NCBI GenBank assembly: GCA_020809705.1
Contig: CP085825.1
Location: 6,324,001-6,388,000 of the forward strand
Direction of reading: 5' to 3'
Length of the DNA: 64,000 nt
Source: Calonectria ilicicola
Lineage: Eukaryota > Ascomycota > Sordariomycetes > Hypocreales > Nectriaceae
The stretch's first letter is position 1; each line of letters starts with the position of its first letter. Positions 1 through 12,400 of the stretch are shown in pieces. A model generated the notes under the pieces. The model was not told where the DNA came from, did no database searches, and saw only the letters and a program-made list of their open reading frames with translations. The translations under genes and the position numbers were made by a program.

Positions 1-778
1 GTCTCCGCTAGGCCAGCCCAGCCAAATCTACTAGTATCTGGTGCGCGACGTACCCACGAGGGGCATCTGCTGGGCCGTTCTGGCACCTGGTGCACTGCGC
101 ATGCTGCCTGCAAACTGGGCGCTGGGGGGCACTGGGCCACTCCCCGCCGAGCCACTCACCACCATCTTGCTCGACGCCCGCCCACTGGACGAAGCCCCCT
201 CGACCACTCATCACTCACCACTTACCACCACCGCCGCACCAGGCTGACCCTGCTTCTCTCTCTTTCTTTTCTCCCCTCCGACCCGGTCTCTATCTGCCAT
301 CTCCTTTGCGAGCCTCTTCTCCTCGGTTTCTCGGTTTAGCATCTCCCATTCCCTCCCTTTCACCCTCGCAGCGCTCTCCGCCGCTCGTCTCGATTCTCTC
401 GAGTCGCTCTCCACCGTTCCCTTCGCCTGTTTCCCCTCCATCCATCGACATCCTACCCCCAGGCCTCTGGTCGATTTGGGCATCACTTTCGTCATCGCCA
501 CACTCCTTGTCTCGATTTCGGTGTTTCTGCCCTCGTGCTCGCCCCCCGACCAACCTTGACCAACCTTGACATCTACCCCCGGCTAAATATTAGTTGTCTG
601 CGCCGAGCTAATCTGTCTCGTTTTTTTTTGGCCGCTTGCAGCAGAACACACGTTAACGAAACCGTAACTCTCCTCCACTACGACCATCGGCAGGGTCACG
701 CACCTCTTTCGTTGTCTTTAATTCCCGTCATTTCTGTCTCGTCTCTTCCCTAACTGTCCTGCGCCCGTTAGCGATGTT
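1..778. other. Upstream region and pyrimidine-rich leader of the preg cyclin gene
   Basis: I see no protein gene here. From about 245 to 560 the + strand is a long C/T-rich stretch of the kind that precedes or lies in 5' leaders of fungal genes, which fits a promoter and long leader for the + strand cyclin gene starting at 779. Open frames on both strands are low-complexity Ser/Pro/Arg strings and look like by-products of the C/T bias. Confidence 0.6.
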
Positions 779-791
779 ATGGCCGCTGTGA
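774..791 (+). promoter_or_regulatory. Short upstream ORF overlapping the preg start codon
   Basis: An ATG at 774 opens a five-codon frame (M-L-W-P-L, then TGA at 789-791) that overlaps the main ATG at 779 in another frame. A ribosome scanning from the 5' end meets it first. Both ATGs have G at -3 and the main one also has G at +4, so leaky scanning could favour the main start. Any regulatory role is inference. Confidence 0.45.
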
Positions 792-2353
792 TCGGTGATT
801 TCGTCTCGGATTCCTCCCACTTTCATACCATGATCGCCAACCCCTCCATCCAACACCAACACTCCCACGACTCTTCGTCATCCTATCGCTCAGTCAGCCG
901 GTCGCGACACTCCACGACACCTCGGGCACAGCGTTCCGATTCCGCCGCCGAGTACCCAACCGCCCAACCCACGGCCGCCCTCGTGTCGTCCTCAACTTCT
1001 GCGTCGGCGCCCGTGTCAGCGCCTGGGGGCCAGGCTGCTGCCCACGTTTCGGTCAACGGTGGAGCCTCGCGATTCCCTTCCCCGCCGCCCTCCTCCTCCC
1101 CCGCCGTCACCACCGGACCTACTGCCGCCAATAATGCAAAGACGTCGTCTATGGCGCCAGACGCGAGGGACAACGTCCCCTTAGGCCATGCCCCTCGTTC
1201 TGGCCCGACCCCCACCAATTCCGCCGCCCAACAGCCGTCTCCCTCCTCCGACGACTTTCAACCCAACCCATCATACCCGCTGTCGAGTGGTGGTGCATCC
1301 CAACCCCCGCCCGAGCAGAAGGTGATCCATATCCGGGACCTTGCACACATCCAGAGTCTTGCCAGCGCCGATATGCTCTCCGGGAATGGCACCGGGATTC
1401 TCAACGACCCACCTCTGCAGCAGATGAAGTATGAGATCAGCGCCATGCCTATTGGTGACATAATTGAAATGGTTGCCGCCTTGTTGACCAAGATCACCAC
1501 CACCAATGACTTGCAGCATGACGCCATGCAGCGCAATGTTGCCCACCAACAACAGGCTAACCAGTCTAGCGAGTCTGGCGGCAGCTCCATTTCTGCTCTG
1601 AACCACTCCGTCCTTGCGTTCCACGGCAAGAACGTGCCCGCCATCACCATCCTCAGCTACCTCTCTCGCATCCACAAGTATTGTCCAACCACGTATGAAG
1701 TGTTTCTTAGTTTGCTTGTCTATTTTGACCGCATGACGGAGCGGGTCAATGATATGGTGATGAAGAGCGAAGAGGCACGGCGGCAGACTCAGGCCCGCCG
1801 AGCACCATCAACCCCTTCTCACGATACTCACATGCGAGATGATGGCTCGGACGACTCGGACGAGAGCGATTCTGATCTCGCAGACGATGATGAAGAGATG
1901 GAGGACAAGTCAAGCAAACCCAGCCGTCAGAGCAGCAACCGGGGTACATCAACCCCGGGTGACCACGCTGCTCTCGCTGCTGCCACCTATTTCGTCGTTG
2001 ACAGTTTCAACATTCACAGACTCATCATATCTGGTGTTACATGTGCAAGCAAGTTCTTTTCTGATGTATTTTACACAAACTCGAGATATGCCAAGGTATG
2101 TTTTGTCCCCTTGCAAAAAAAAAAAACTAGAGTCCTGCTAGGCCGCTTTACGGAATCAAATTCTTACTGTTGTATCTAGGTTGGCGGATTGCCGCTCGTG
2201 GAACTCAACCACCTCGAGCTCCAGTTTCTCCTTCTTAATGACTTCCGACTTGCGGTTCCAGTGGAAGATCTGGAAGCATATGCAACCATGCTCGTTGAGT
2301 TTTACGCCAGAGAAGTGGTGGCAAAGAGGTCAGGGGCTACCGCGGCTGAATAG
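779..2353 (+). CDS. preg: PREG/Pho80-type cyclin, phosphate-signalling regulator
   Basis: Two exons, 779-2095 and 2180-2353, give 496 residues; the phase-0 intron starts GTATGT and ends CTAG. The protein is a Pho80-family cyclin. In that family the cyclin binds a Pho85-type kinase and restrains the phosphate-starvation transcription factor (NUC-1/Pho4 type). The first 220 residues are Ser/Pro/Ala-rich and probably disordered. The cyclin fold begins near residue 220 (MPIGDIIEMVAALLTKI), continues through a helix around 286-320 (YLSRIHKYCP), and ends with FNIHRLIISG, CASKFFSD and, across the intron, YAKVGGLPLVELNHLELQFL. A roughly 80-residue hydrophilic insert with an acidic Asp/Ser/Glu run (about 355-380) splits the fold. 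The start is the first in-frame ATG. Family assignment is firm; the exact partner kinase is inferred. Confidence 0.88.
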
Positions 2354-3505
2354 ATCACATAAGATTATTTATATGTTCCTGAACCTCCCGGCAGACTTGC
2401 CGATCCAAATAAAGGTTCGTGGGATAGATGATCCCAGAAAGGCCCTGTGTCTTGCAGCAGCAGTGCCTGGCCGACAACCCACACAGCCCGACTACGTTTG
2501 ACTCGACTGAGGTGAAACAATCCCAGTTGGCAAGTTGAGGCCTTCCAAAGGGCGCTAGTCATGTGCCGGGCACGCCACCCCTCACGAGTCACTGGTCAAT
2601 TTCGAAGGGGCCTGGAACCCTCTTCGTCACCCAAGGGACGCGCCGCTGGGGAGAGTGTCGACAAATGGGACCTGGGATGGGCTACGGGACGGCGTCAGAA
2701 CGACGAGCTGGACCGTCAAGGGGAGAATGTAAACCGAGATTTGTGTACGAATGGAGGACTTTTTTTGTTTTAATGAAACGGCATGAAGAATGGGACCAGA
2801 GATTGGGCCGAAGGGATGGTGAGCAGTGGGCTGCCATGACGATGGCTGATGCATGAGACTTTGTTTTATTTTTGCACTATTCCAATTAGACTGGGATGCT
2901 TGGGCAATCGCTGGTGAATGGGGAAAGGACCTGGGGCAAAGATTTTACGACGTGTGCATTGGCGTTGGATGGTGTTCCGGTAAAGAGGATCATATTTTTT
3001 TTTCTACATCTTCTTCCAGTATCATTTTTGCGAAGCCAGATGGTCAAGATAGACAAATATTGGACCAGTCAGGATTTATACCAGCTCGGTGCATATTTAT
3101 TTGTGTGGGTTGATGGTAACTGAAAAAATCTCTCAAGACTGACCGAAAAGCTCGTGACGATGCACCAATCGCGCCCCTCGAGAGCCTATGATGTGGACTC
3201 GGATTGACCAGTTGGTGACATGTGAAAGGAGATGGGTTCGAATAGGGGTATTTTTGATTATTTTTAATTAACTTTATTATTACAACGTTTTGAGTCATGT
3301 CAACTCCATTCTTCCTTTGATATTTCCTAGACATTATAAAGAAACCGTAACGGGGCATTTGACTGATGATATTATGTTGTACTCGTAGAGTGAGTGGGCC
3401 AAGACAGAGGAGGGGCATTTTTTAAACACGCGCCTTGCTATACACGCTTGAAAAAGGGACAAAAAAAAAACAACAGGAAACAGTGTCGACACAAGGCGAC
3501 CTGGT
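2354..3505. other. Gap between convergent genes (3' regions)
   Basis: This stretch lies between the ends of the + strand cyclin gene and the - strand acetoacetate decarboxylase-like gene. It becomes A/T-richer towards 3240-3480 with T and A runs, as expected for 3' UTRs. I found no coding potential or RNA gene. A TTCGAAT at about 3236 resembles a tRNA T-loop, but no acceptor or T-stem pairs around it. Confidence 0.55.
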
Positions 3506-4614
3506 TTAGAGCTTGGATTTGGGAGGATCCCAGACCTCCTCACACTCATTGAAAGCCACATCGGCATTCTTCATGACTATGCCGAGTTGCCAACGTCCAA
3601 GACCAGGCCAAAAGTTTTCATGGTCGGCAGTCAGCTTTCCTAGGTCGTCGCGATGTTGTGCGATATCAAACCAACCGACACTCGTGTGGCGGCTATATTG
3701 CTGGGGAGAAAATGTGCACCAGCGGCTGGTGCCGGGCAACTCGCCTTGGCTTCCCTTGCCATGGGGCAGAGGAGGTTGGGCAATGGCGGTACTTACACCA
3801 AGATAATCCATCCAAGCGGTGGCAAAAGGGAAGCTAGGGACGAAACGGCAGGGCTTGAAGGTGGCTTGAAAGAAGGGCGTGGGACTAGGATTGACCTCAA
3901 GCGAGTCGGCATTCTTGTAATCATGTGGGAATACTTTGACAGATGTAGAACCATCGGGATTGTCGGTCCAGTCAAAACGAGCGAGGTGTTTTGGAGTGTT
4001 CCAGTCTTTATAAAAAGCATGATTAGTCGGGGAAATGTAAACAAAGTCAGGTTTGGCAGGCTACAACAACACAAGTCATGGTCTGTTATGATATGTGAAA
4101 ATTGGGCCATGCGAAACAAACAAGCAAAGCTCATGGTAGCCTGATTACACTTACTTAAACGACCATTATAACACGCATTCTTCTGGGAGACATATATCCT
4201 GGTGATTCTGACAGCCTTCTTTGTGCGTCTTCTGCCTTTTTCATCCTCGCGAGGATAGGAAAAGGTGCCTGGAACAACAATAAGCTCGTCGTATGGGCCG
4301 ACTGGGCCGTCACGATAGCGGATAATCTGGATCATAGACACGCCGCCCTTTGGGGAGCCGGTCGACGGGGAGGCATATTCTGAGTCGGCCTCGAAGGGGG
4401 AGTAGGCGTGAGGAGGGAGGCCGTCTTTGACATGCGAGGAGGGGTTCCACCATGAGAAGAGGTAGATATCGCCGTGCAGAGTCCACGGGGACGGGATGTG
4501 GGTGATGGGATCTGGCTTGTGGGTGGACGAGATGCTTGTTTCTGATTTGGAGGCAGTGTCTGGCATCGGTTCAGGAGGGACCTTGGCGGGGGCGGCTTCG
4601 GCAGTGGGTGTCAT
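3506..4614 (-). CDS. Acetoacetate decarboxylase-like fold protein
   Basis: Two exons on the minus strand, 4614-4155 and 4005-3506, give 319 residues. The first exon holds a region typical of fungal acetoacetate decarboxylase-like beta-barrel proteins: PWTLHGDIYLF, a GG..MIQIIRY segment, then GPYDELIVVPG and RITRIYVSQ. The long intron (donor GTAAGT at 4154, acceptor ...AAAG at 4006 with an ACTAAT branch site about 20 bases before it) joins NGRL to NWNTPKHLARF. That restores the conserved NGR-x-NWN-x-PKHLARF block at residues about 150-164, including a lysine (159) placed like the Schiff-base lysine of the enzyme. A shorter splice ending at TTGTAG is possible but would insert non-conserved residues. 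Substrate and pathway are unknown; members often sit in secondary metabolism, but no cluster is visible here. Confidence 0.75.
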
Positions 4615-4851
4615 GATGATGATGACGATGTTGGTGGAGGGGCCCAGTCCAATGGGCTTGACTTGGATTAGAAATGGGGGAATTTAGTATCAATGAGGAG
4701 AAGGAGATGGAGATATGGAGATGTTCAACACGTATGCAGATAGAACAGAACAAGATAGAACAGGACAGGATAGCACAGCCAGGGCGAGGACAAAGGAACC
4801 GGAAGAAAAGGAAGATGCGGGCCAACACAAGGTGACGTCTCCCCCTTCCTC

Positions 4852-4878
4852 TTTGGGGCCTTTGGGGCCTTTGGGACC
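4852..4878. repeat. Three tandem copies of a 9-bp unit (TTTGGGGCC)
   Basis: Two units are identical and the third ends TTTGGGACC. It lies about 240 bp upstream of the decarboxylase-like start codon, in its promoter or 5' leader. Confidence 0.6.
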
Positions 4879-5392
4879 AACAAGCAGGCAAGCAGTCAAG
4901 TAGACAAGCCGGAAGCGAGCTCGAGAGCCGCGGCAGGAGGAAGGAACCTTCCCTGGGAGCTGCCCCCAGCGGAGCCACTTTATTAAGGTACGACTATAGC
5001 AAGTACCGAACATGAGCCTGAGCATGTAACCAGGTACGTACATACATCCAATGAAGCTTATGGAGCTTATGTATGGGACCATGGGCCTCTGGGCTTCTAG
5101 GCCTCTTGGCTCTCTCTGCCTCCCCGGAGGGCAGGTAGGCACGCGGTCGGCACGCGGTAGTCACGGCATAGTGCAGCAGTGGCGTTTGCCGGCAGCAGTC
5201 ACCTAGGGTTCCGCGGATTCCCAACTGGGAACCTTGTCCCAGCCTGAACGACCTGGGCTTGGCTTAGGTTCAGAGGCCTAAACAGCTATTATCGGGCCTT
5301 TTGACGGCTCTCTAATTAGTTTGGTGCGCCGCCTCCAGCAAGTCTTCGGCAGTTACGGGGAGGGAGCACAAGAGAGATATGCTGGGAGCCGG

Positions 5393-5415
5393 CTTCTTCT
5401 TCTTCTTCTTCTTCT
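5393..5415. repeat. TTC trinucleotide microsatellite
   Basis: About seven consecutive TTC units followed by TCC and TTCC variants, in the gene-free stretch between the decarboxylase-like and tyrosinase genes. Confidence 0.75.
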
Positions 5416-6154
5416 CCTTCCTTCCATCTAATTTCTCAAATGTATCCATTCTCATTTGCCCTCCCACTTCCCTCCTCCTGGTCGCCATCGACTGTGCTTC
5501 TGCATGCAGAGAATTAGACCGAGAAACGTGGGCCCCCCGTCCCTGTTGGTCCCCGTTTGGTCCCCTCCCCCCCTGCCCATCAGTTCATTGGGCGTTTTAC
5601 GGGGTACTTTGATGCCAGTCATCGGTTTCGGGACTAGACCAACTGCCTTTCCATGTGTCAGCTTTTTCTCCATCACCTTTCCCACCTGATCGATCGGCTT
5701 TGTTGCATCCAATACCTTCCCACTTCCTCGCCCATTCCGTCTAAAGTGTGGCGTCCACGAATACGGAATAGCTCCCCATCTTATTTACAACTCCCCTGCC
5801 AAGACTTGAAAACGACTGGCCATGAGACACTTGGCTGCTGCTGCTGCAACCTTACAAAGTTACACTTCCCAAAGCCCATTTTTGCAATTGTCATGTGAGG
5901 TAATCTATTCGAGGAATCTGCATTCATTACATCTTGTCACCAGCACCATAAGCGAAGTCGCCAATTAATTTCTTTCTCACTTTCTTCACCATTCTCGTTT
6001 TTTCTTGCTTGCTTGCTTGCCTTCTTACTTTCATATTTTCTTCTATTACGTCGCATCTCTCTCTGTGTGGTCCCACAGGCTCATTAATTTCGTAATCCAT
6101 TGTGAATGACATGTCTCCTCCTCATCTTTCCCAAGCTAGCGTCCAAATTTGTCA

Positions 6155-8227
6155 TCACCACATTTGAATCCTCTCAACCTTGGTGCCCCACTCGGGGAGC
6201 TCTGTATCTTTGTCCGCAACCTTGACTTCGCAGCTGCTGATCCCCACGCGTAAACCTGCAACCGCCTTTGGATCTATCACCGTTCCGTTGTTGGCCAACA
6301 CCCGGAATTGGAGCGTCGCCTTTAGGAATGCCTCTACCACTGTCTCCCCGAGGTGTGGAAGCTCACCCAGTGTCACCATTTTTAGCAGTGCCAGCGTGAG
6401 CGGTGTAGTCCCTGTGATCCTTGATTCTGAACCTGTCTGTCGGCTCATGGCAAAAATTGCCACTGTTCCGATCAAGTTACCGGCTTTTTCCCAATCATCT
6501 GTGTCTGCAGGCGCTGCGCCAAGGAAGAAATAGATGCCGAAGTTACCCCCCAGAGCCTCGGTGTTCACAATAACATTGGCAATCCACTCGGTATAGCGTC
6601 CGTCTGTGATTACCTTGAACGCCGGCGGGAGATCAATGTTGAGCTTAAGGTCAGGCAAACCTTCCGCAAAATGTAAACCAGTCGAAATCAAATCCCCTAT
6701 TATTTCCGGGTGACGACGCTTATTCGACTGCGTGGCCTGCAATCTTGCTGCGCTTGATCCTCCCCACCAGTTGTTAATCTTCTTATTTAATTCTTCTCGA
6801 AGTTCCTGGTCGCTCATGGACGAGGGATCTGTGTCGGGATAGGTATAGCCAAATGTCTCCGTATATCTTGCCATATCCGAGTCCCAAAAGGTGCCATTGT
6901 CAGAGGCGTAAAATGGCGTCAATGCCGACTTGGAGTCCACGGAGTCTCCTTTCAGTGTCGTGAAGCTGGTCTCTCCGGCTATACCTGATGACATCCATGA
7001 ATCTGGATTGAGTGTTTGCCACATGGCAATGAGTCGGTCGGTGTTGCTGTGATGGAAAAAGAAAAGAGGGTCAAATGAGGATAGTGGGACATAAGTCATA
7101 TGCCCCTTCATGCCGCCATAGATATGGATAATATCGTGTACTGCCTCGATGGAATCGTAGTCTTCTGTCGTATTATGCGAAGCAGCGTATGCCTTGTTGC
7201 CAAATGTATTATAGTCCTTGTAGCTAGAAAATAGAATGAATAATCGCTGCTGGATGCCTGGCAACTTGTCGAGAAGCGCATCTGCGACCTGGTCATTGTG
7301 AGAAGAAGGTGCTGTTTCACTCTCGGTGGTGTTCGGGGCTCTCTTGGTTTCATCCCAAACATTTAGCTATACATGGATTAGCGAGACACCACTTGATGAA
7401 ACTTGTGGATACCTACCGGGCCCCAGATAAACGCCTTTTCATCCTTAGGGTGGAATTGGTAGGCGAATAGAGGGTTTCTCATGTCTTGCTTTCCTTTTGG
7501 TCCATTCTGTCCAGAAAGGGTTGGATGCCAAAAGATTTCTGGTAATTGTTCTTCACCATTGGGTGCCTGAACAGACCAATCCCAGTAAGGAAGTCTTAAG
7601 TAAGTCGCCGCATCTTCGTATGCCTCTCGCTCTGCCTCACCTGTAAACCTCTTGGCAATGATGTTGGCTAGTCGATGTAGCTCTTGCTGGCTCAGTTGTT
7701 AGCTAACGCACGTGAACCGGAATGGCTAGATCCTATTTTACCTCGAACAAGGCTAAATAAGGACGGTGCCATGTTGGAAACACAATCGAGTTGTGAGGGC
7801 AGTATCCTGATTCACTTCCTCCGGCGACTGGCTGAACGTCATTCCAAGGCTCAAAGGGCACGCCGTGAATTCCTAACAGCAGGCACTTGGGTTAGCGGCC
7901 TTCTGCTGCAGCCATTTCTATGAGAGAGAGTATCCTACCGGCAATTTGGTACCACGACGTTGAATCGTTTTGGTTCATTTGCTGGAACATGTCGAGTGCC
8001 AAAATGAACAGGTCCCATTGGTATGAATTCTTTTTCAAATCTAGAATTTCAAGTCTGGCAGGCGATGAGCCGTTAGTATATTTGGGGAGTGGTTCGACCA
8101 AAACCCGCGAAGAATTATCCTCCCGTTGAGCAATGGTCTCGATGTCGGAGCCATAGTCATAAGATGCGGCCGCAACTGACAACCGCGCGCTGACGAGACT
8201 GCCAAGGAGAACGAGGAAACCTCTCAT
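6155..8227 (-). CDS. Secreted tyrosinase (type-3 copper phenol oxidase)
   Basis: Four minus-strand exons, 8227-7939, 7872-7742, 7686-7417 and 7366-6155, give 633 residues. Tyrosinases oxidise phenols and catechols to quinones with a dinuclear copper centre. CuA is visible as IHGVP (His99), a CPH (His123) and TWHRPY (His132). CuB is HDIIH (His307, His311) plus DPLFFFHHSNTDRL (histidines 335-336). The CPH cysteine lies close to CuA. A hydrophobic N-terminus (MRGFLVLLG..., cleavage near residue 20) predicts secretion. The C-terminal part (about 440-630) is a long extension that may shield the active site, as in other fungal tyrosinases, and probably needs removal for activation. Introns begin GTAGGA, GTAAAA and GTAGGT; each junction restores the copper-binding blocks. 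No melanin or other pigment genes adjoin it. Family is certain; substrate and timing are unknown. Confidence 0.92.
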
Positions 8228-9486
8228 GGTAGCTACCGGAGCTGCGCTTTTGGATCCAAGAAGCGAAAATAGAAGGAGGGTGGAAGTAAACGGTCAGACA
8301 ACTAATGAGCTAGTGACTTGGATTTGAAGAAACGAATGTGTGCGGAAGATGTGAGCTGGACAACGACCGCTTGTGTTACCAGCAAAAAGGGACCAATATG
8401 GTGCCCCCGGGACCTGCTAGTTTGGAACAGTTCCCTAGGTTGTGAATTAGCTGGTGAATTGACGGAGTCGAGCCAGCCCGAGGAGTCGTCTTTGAGAAGG
8501 GACGTGTTAAAAGGAAAACAATGAGAAATAAAATGAGCGATATGCAGCGAAGGGTCAATCACTCACTGACTTCGTCCCGTATTAAAGTGGCAGGCGCGAC
8601 CTACTGTACCTGCTGCAACGCACAGACGAAGCGCGATGATGTAAGAGTCTCAAAACCAACTCCTGTTCCCCATCGGTTAATTAAGTGAGATTGGGATGCG
8701 CCCATGGGAATAATGCAGAGTTGCCGAGGATAAAAAAGAAAAAAAAGAAGCGAAGCAGGGCCAAGGAAAACGGAGAAAGAAAAATCAAAGCGGACGAGGC
8801 ATTTCTGCCATCTTGTGACCACAACACTCAACCTCAGTCACGATAGCATCTTGGCGGCGTTACCTCGCACTCCGGCCTCACCGCGACCTCTGTAGTACGC
8901 CAACCCCCCATCCCACGCCAACCGTGCAACTTGACACTGGCACGTTCGGGGCGCGATTCGCTCGGTTTCTGGTGCGTCTCGCGGCATTGCCGATCTTCGT
9001 GATCGTCCGTTGCCCCAAGAGGCCTTCCCGAGATACTGCATTGCACTTTTGCTTGTCGGACCCGGGCAAATCGGAGCCGGTGTTTCAGACCCTGATAATT
9101 TGTTCATTGTGCAGCAACGCGCACGTCCAGCTGAATGCCCAAGATGACAGCGGGGGACGAGTGCCTGTGGGTAAAGAAGGGGTCTGCGTCTTCTTCTCTG
9201 TCTTTTTCGTCATAATTCACAAACAAGGACTGGGGTCTAACACATCGGGCAGGGTCACCAGCCGGCTACATCGGGACGTCATTTTTCAACTATCAACAAA
9301 CCGTCATCCTTGGTATTGAGCTCGTCGTTAATATACATCCTCTTTCTACACGTCCCCGGTAAGACGAGAAACCGGGAATAACCGCCAACCCTTCCATCGT
9401 TTTGAAACCAACATACGTTCGAGCATAGCTGCCAAGATAAATGCGAAAACATCAAACACAATAAATGTCGTCAACCCAGCTCCAGT
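8228..9486. other. Tyrosinase upstream region and Pol I gene 3' flank
   Basis: The left part is the promoter of the minus-strand tyrosinase gene. The right part beyond about 9300 is probably the 3' UTR of the Pol I subunit gene. Small open frames on both strands near 8830-9320 show no family resemblance and overlap each other in several frames, so I do not call them. Confidence 0.5.
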
Positions 9487-12400
9487 TTATTTTCCAACCT
9501 TAACGCCATCCAACGCCATTGGCCTCATTGGACCCTTTCGTGGCTCATCCCCTCGATCGACCCGGTACTTGAGCTTGACTCCCATGGCCGCCAATTCCAC
9601 ATCCAGGAACTTGAGCGCACCGGGTACAACCACCATGGTGGTCTGGTCACCACCGACCCACGAATTACCCTGACCGTCTTCCCAGATCTCGCCCTGGATC
9701 TCCGTGAGGTCAACACCCTCGGTGTCATCGAGTTTGATGGCGCAGCTGCGGCATCGTACGATGCTTGGGGCCTTCTTTTTACCAGGCGCGAACTGCGACA
9801 CGGTGGGCTGCACGGACAAGAATGACCCACAGCGGCGGCAGATCCATGACTTGGAGTAGTCAGAACAGTTGAGCAAACGATCTTGCAACAAAAAGGCCGT
9901 TCCATGAGCCAGAAGCGCGTCACGCTCCATTTCTCCCACACGGATACCACCACCCCTCTTTCTACCTTTGATTGGCTGTCCTGTCGTTGGCACCACAGGA
10001 CCTGTGGTTCGCACTTGGTACTTGTCGTTCACCATGTGTCGCAGTCGCTGATAGTAAACGACACCGATGTAAATGTCGGCCGCTAACTCTTCTCCAGTAA
10101 TACCCGAGTACATAGGTTCATTGCCGTGGTAGTTGTATCCCGCCTTCATAAGCTGGTGCCCAAAGTAGTCGGCAGCAGTATTTTCCTCATCGAACCTAAA
10201 CGGCGTAGAGTCCTGAGCCAGGCCGTGTAACGCACCGGCTTTGCCTGCAATCGATTCTACAAACATGCCAATCGTCATTCGAGAAGGGAAGGCGTGGGGG
10301 TTGATGATAATGTCGGGCTGCATTCCTGACTCGGAGAACGGAAGATCAACTGTTGGCCATTTTTGAGAGGCAACACCCTTTTGTCCGTGTCGGGACGAAA
10401 ACTTATCACCAATGATAGGCGATCGGGGAACGCGGAACTTGACGGAGATAGTCTGAAGTGGCTCGTTGCCCGTTTCGGCACCAATCAACCGCACCTCCTC
10501 CACGAATCCAGTTTCGGCATCCTTGTACTTTTCGTAGTGGGTGATGCCATCCAGGTTGACCAGTTTGCCGTTGTAGTCGGGCGTAACGGTATGCCAGGCG
10601 CAGATGACGTCTCCCTCCTGAATCATGCGACCGACGTGTGGCAGTCCGTCATCGTCAAGCATTCCCTGGTAGTTGGCACTAACATAACTATGGGGGGCAA
10701 AACCAAAGGCCTTGGTGACACTCTTGCTAGCCTTAGTTCTTGAGTCATCCTTGAGGGAAATCTTCTTGGTCTTGTAGATGGTGCCGTGGCCGAATCCTCG
10801 CTCATGAGCGCTCTTGTTCAAGATCATGGCGTCGTCCATGTCATAACCAGTGTATGAAATAACTGCGACGATTGCATTGGTACCGTTCGGGAAGTTGTCA
10901 AATCCATAAGTGTTATGGAGAGGGGCTCGAACAACTGGCGTTTGACCAGTTTGCAAACGGTAGCTCTTATTGTCGGTACGGTAGCGGATCGCAGTGCCTG
11001 GTGTTCCCATGGTTTGCTTACCCATCTGACATTGGTACATGTTTCGGGGGGACTGGTTGAAATCCGAGAAGGGAGTCATGTTGGCAAGGATAGAAAGCAT
11101 GTTGGTTGGATCGAATTCAACGTGGGTCGATCTGCCAGATTCGATTTCCTGGGGCACGACGGCAATAGTCATGTAAGGCTGCTCGAACGGGCCGACGTAA
11201 TCCTCCTTCTGAAGTGGGAGATACTTGACTGGTCGGACCATTCGCGCAGGAGTAGAAGTCATGTAGATACCAGGATATGAACCACCATGAGATGGGGGTA
11301 CGTAGCCGACCTCTAGTTGAAGGGGGACATTGTAGGTGCCTTCAACTTTCCAATATCGGAAGCAATCAGCGATTCTGAGAGACTCCTTGGGCGTGCACCA
11401 ACCCAGGATTTTACCGTCCAGCATCACAACAACACTCTCTTCGGTAGAGGCTTCGGAGGTCTCAACTAACCCAAGCTCAGCGGCCAAGGTAGGTAGATGG
11501 GAGACATCAACGTAATCCGTCATAATTTTGCACTTATGGGCCAAATGGTTCAAAAGACCACAGGGAGCACCATCAGGTGTATGGACGGGGCACATAAAAC
11601 CCCATGATTCAGGAAGCAGCTTGCGCACGGCAGTTGTCTTGAGCTGAGCAAAGAAAGCACCACGATGTACCATACGGAAGTGGGAAATAAATCGTAGGAA
11701 GTTGAGCTTCTCAGCTACGACAGTGAAACCGGCTGTCTGTTGCAAATCCAAGCCGCTTGGGCTCTGAAGATTACCAGTAGAAAGGAAGTATTCAAGAGCA
11801 TTTCCAAGATTCTCGTTCGCTTTTCGGAAGATATTGTTGGGAAATTCTTTGCGGAAGTCATCTGATGTGAACGGGACGCCCGGATGTCTACGCAAGTATT
11901 CTCGAAGCGAGGCCCGGAGGTTCACACTGAGGAACTCATCCAACCGCTCCTTCAAGATCTGAGAGTAGAGAAAGCCGCCGAGTAGAATTTCCTGATTTTG
12001 GATGGCATCAGGGTTGTCAACAGCACAATCGCCGGCAACCAGGGCATAAAGCTTTCGGATCATAAAGAGGAGCAGTTTGAACTTTTCCGTATCTTGCTCC
12101 TCCGTCACATCGACATTACCCAAGTGGACCAGTACAATTCTTCGCAGGAACTCGGTACCGACTTCAAGATTGGACATGGAATCGGGCACACCAAGTACAA
12201 CGCGGAACTTTTCTCCGAGGTATGCACGGGTCTCAGATTTACTGTAAAGGTTGTAAGACTTGTATGTCCTCAGAAGCAACTCGATTCGATCGGTAAGGAA
12301 AGTATTTCCGGCTGACTTGGAGCCGGCTGGGCCAATTAGTCCTTCAAAAATTTCACGATCGTTGGTCTCAACAAGTGCTTTGAGAATCATCATGACAGGA

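Larger units (their letters stand above)
4615..6154. other. Intergenic region upstream of the decarboxylase-like gene
   Basis: It contains the promoter of the minus-strand gene starting at 4614 and, at its right end, the 3' side of the tyrosinase gene. It carries three copies of the 9-mer TTTGGGGCC (about 4852-4878), a TTC microsatellite (5393-5415) and a short GCTT run (about 6006-6021). No protein gene or RNA gene could be supported. Confidence 0.5.

Noticed and set aside
90..569. 159-codon Ser/Pro-rich frame in the preg leader
   Set aside because: It is a translation of a C/T-rich tract, begins with an ATG in poor context and has no domain.
3170..3260. tRNA-like GGGTTCGAAT
   Set aside because: No matching T-stem, anticodon arm or acceptor stem could be paired around it.
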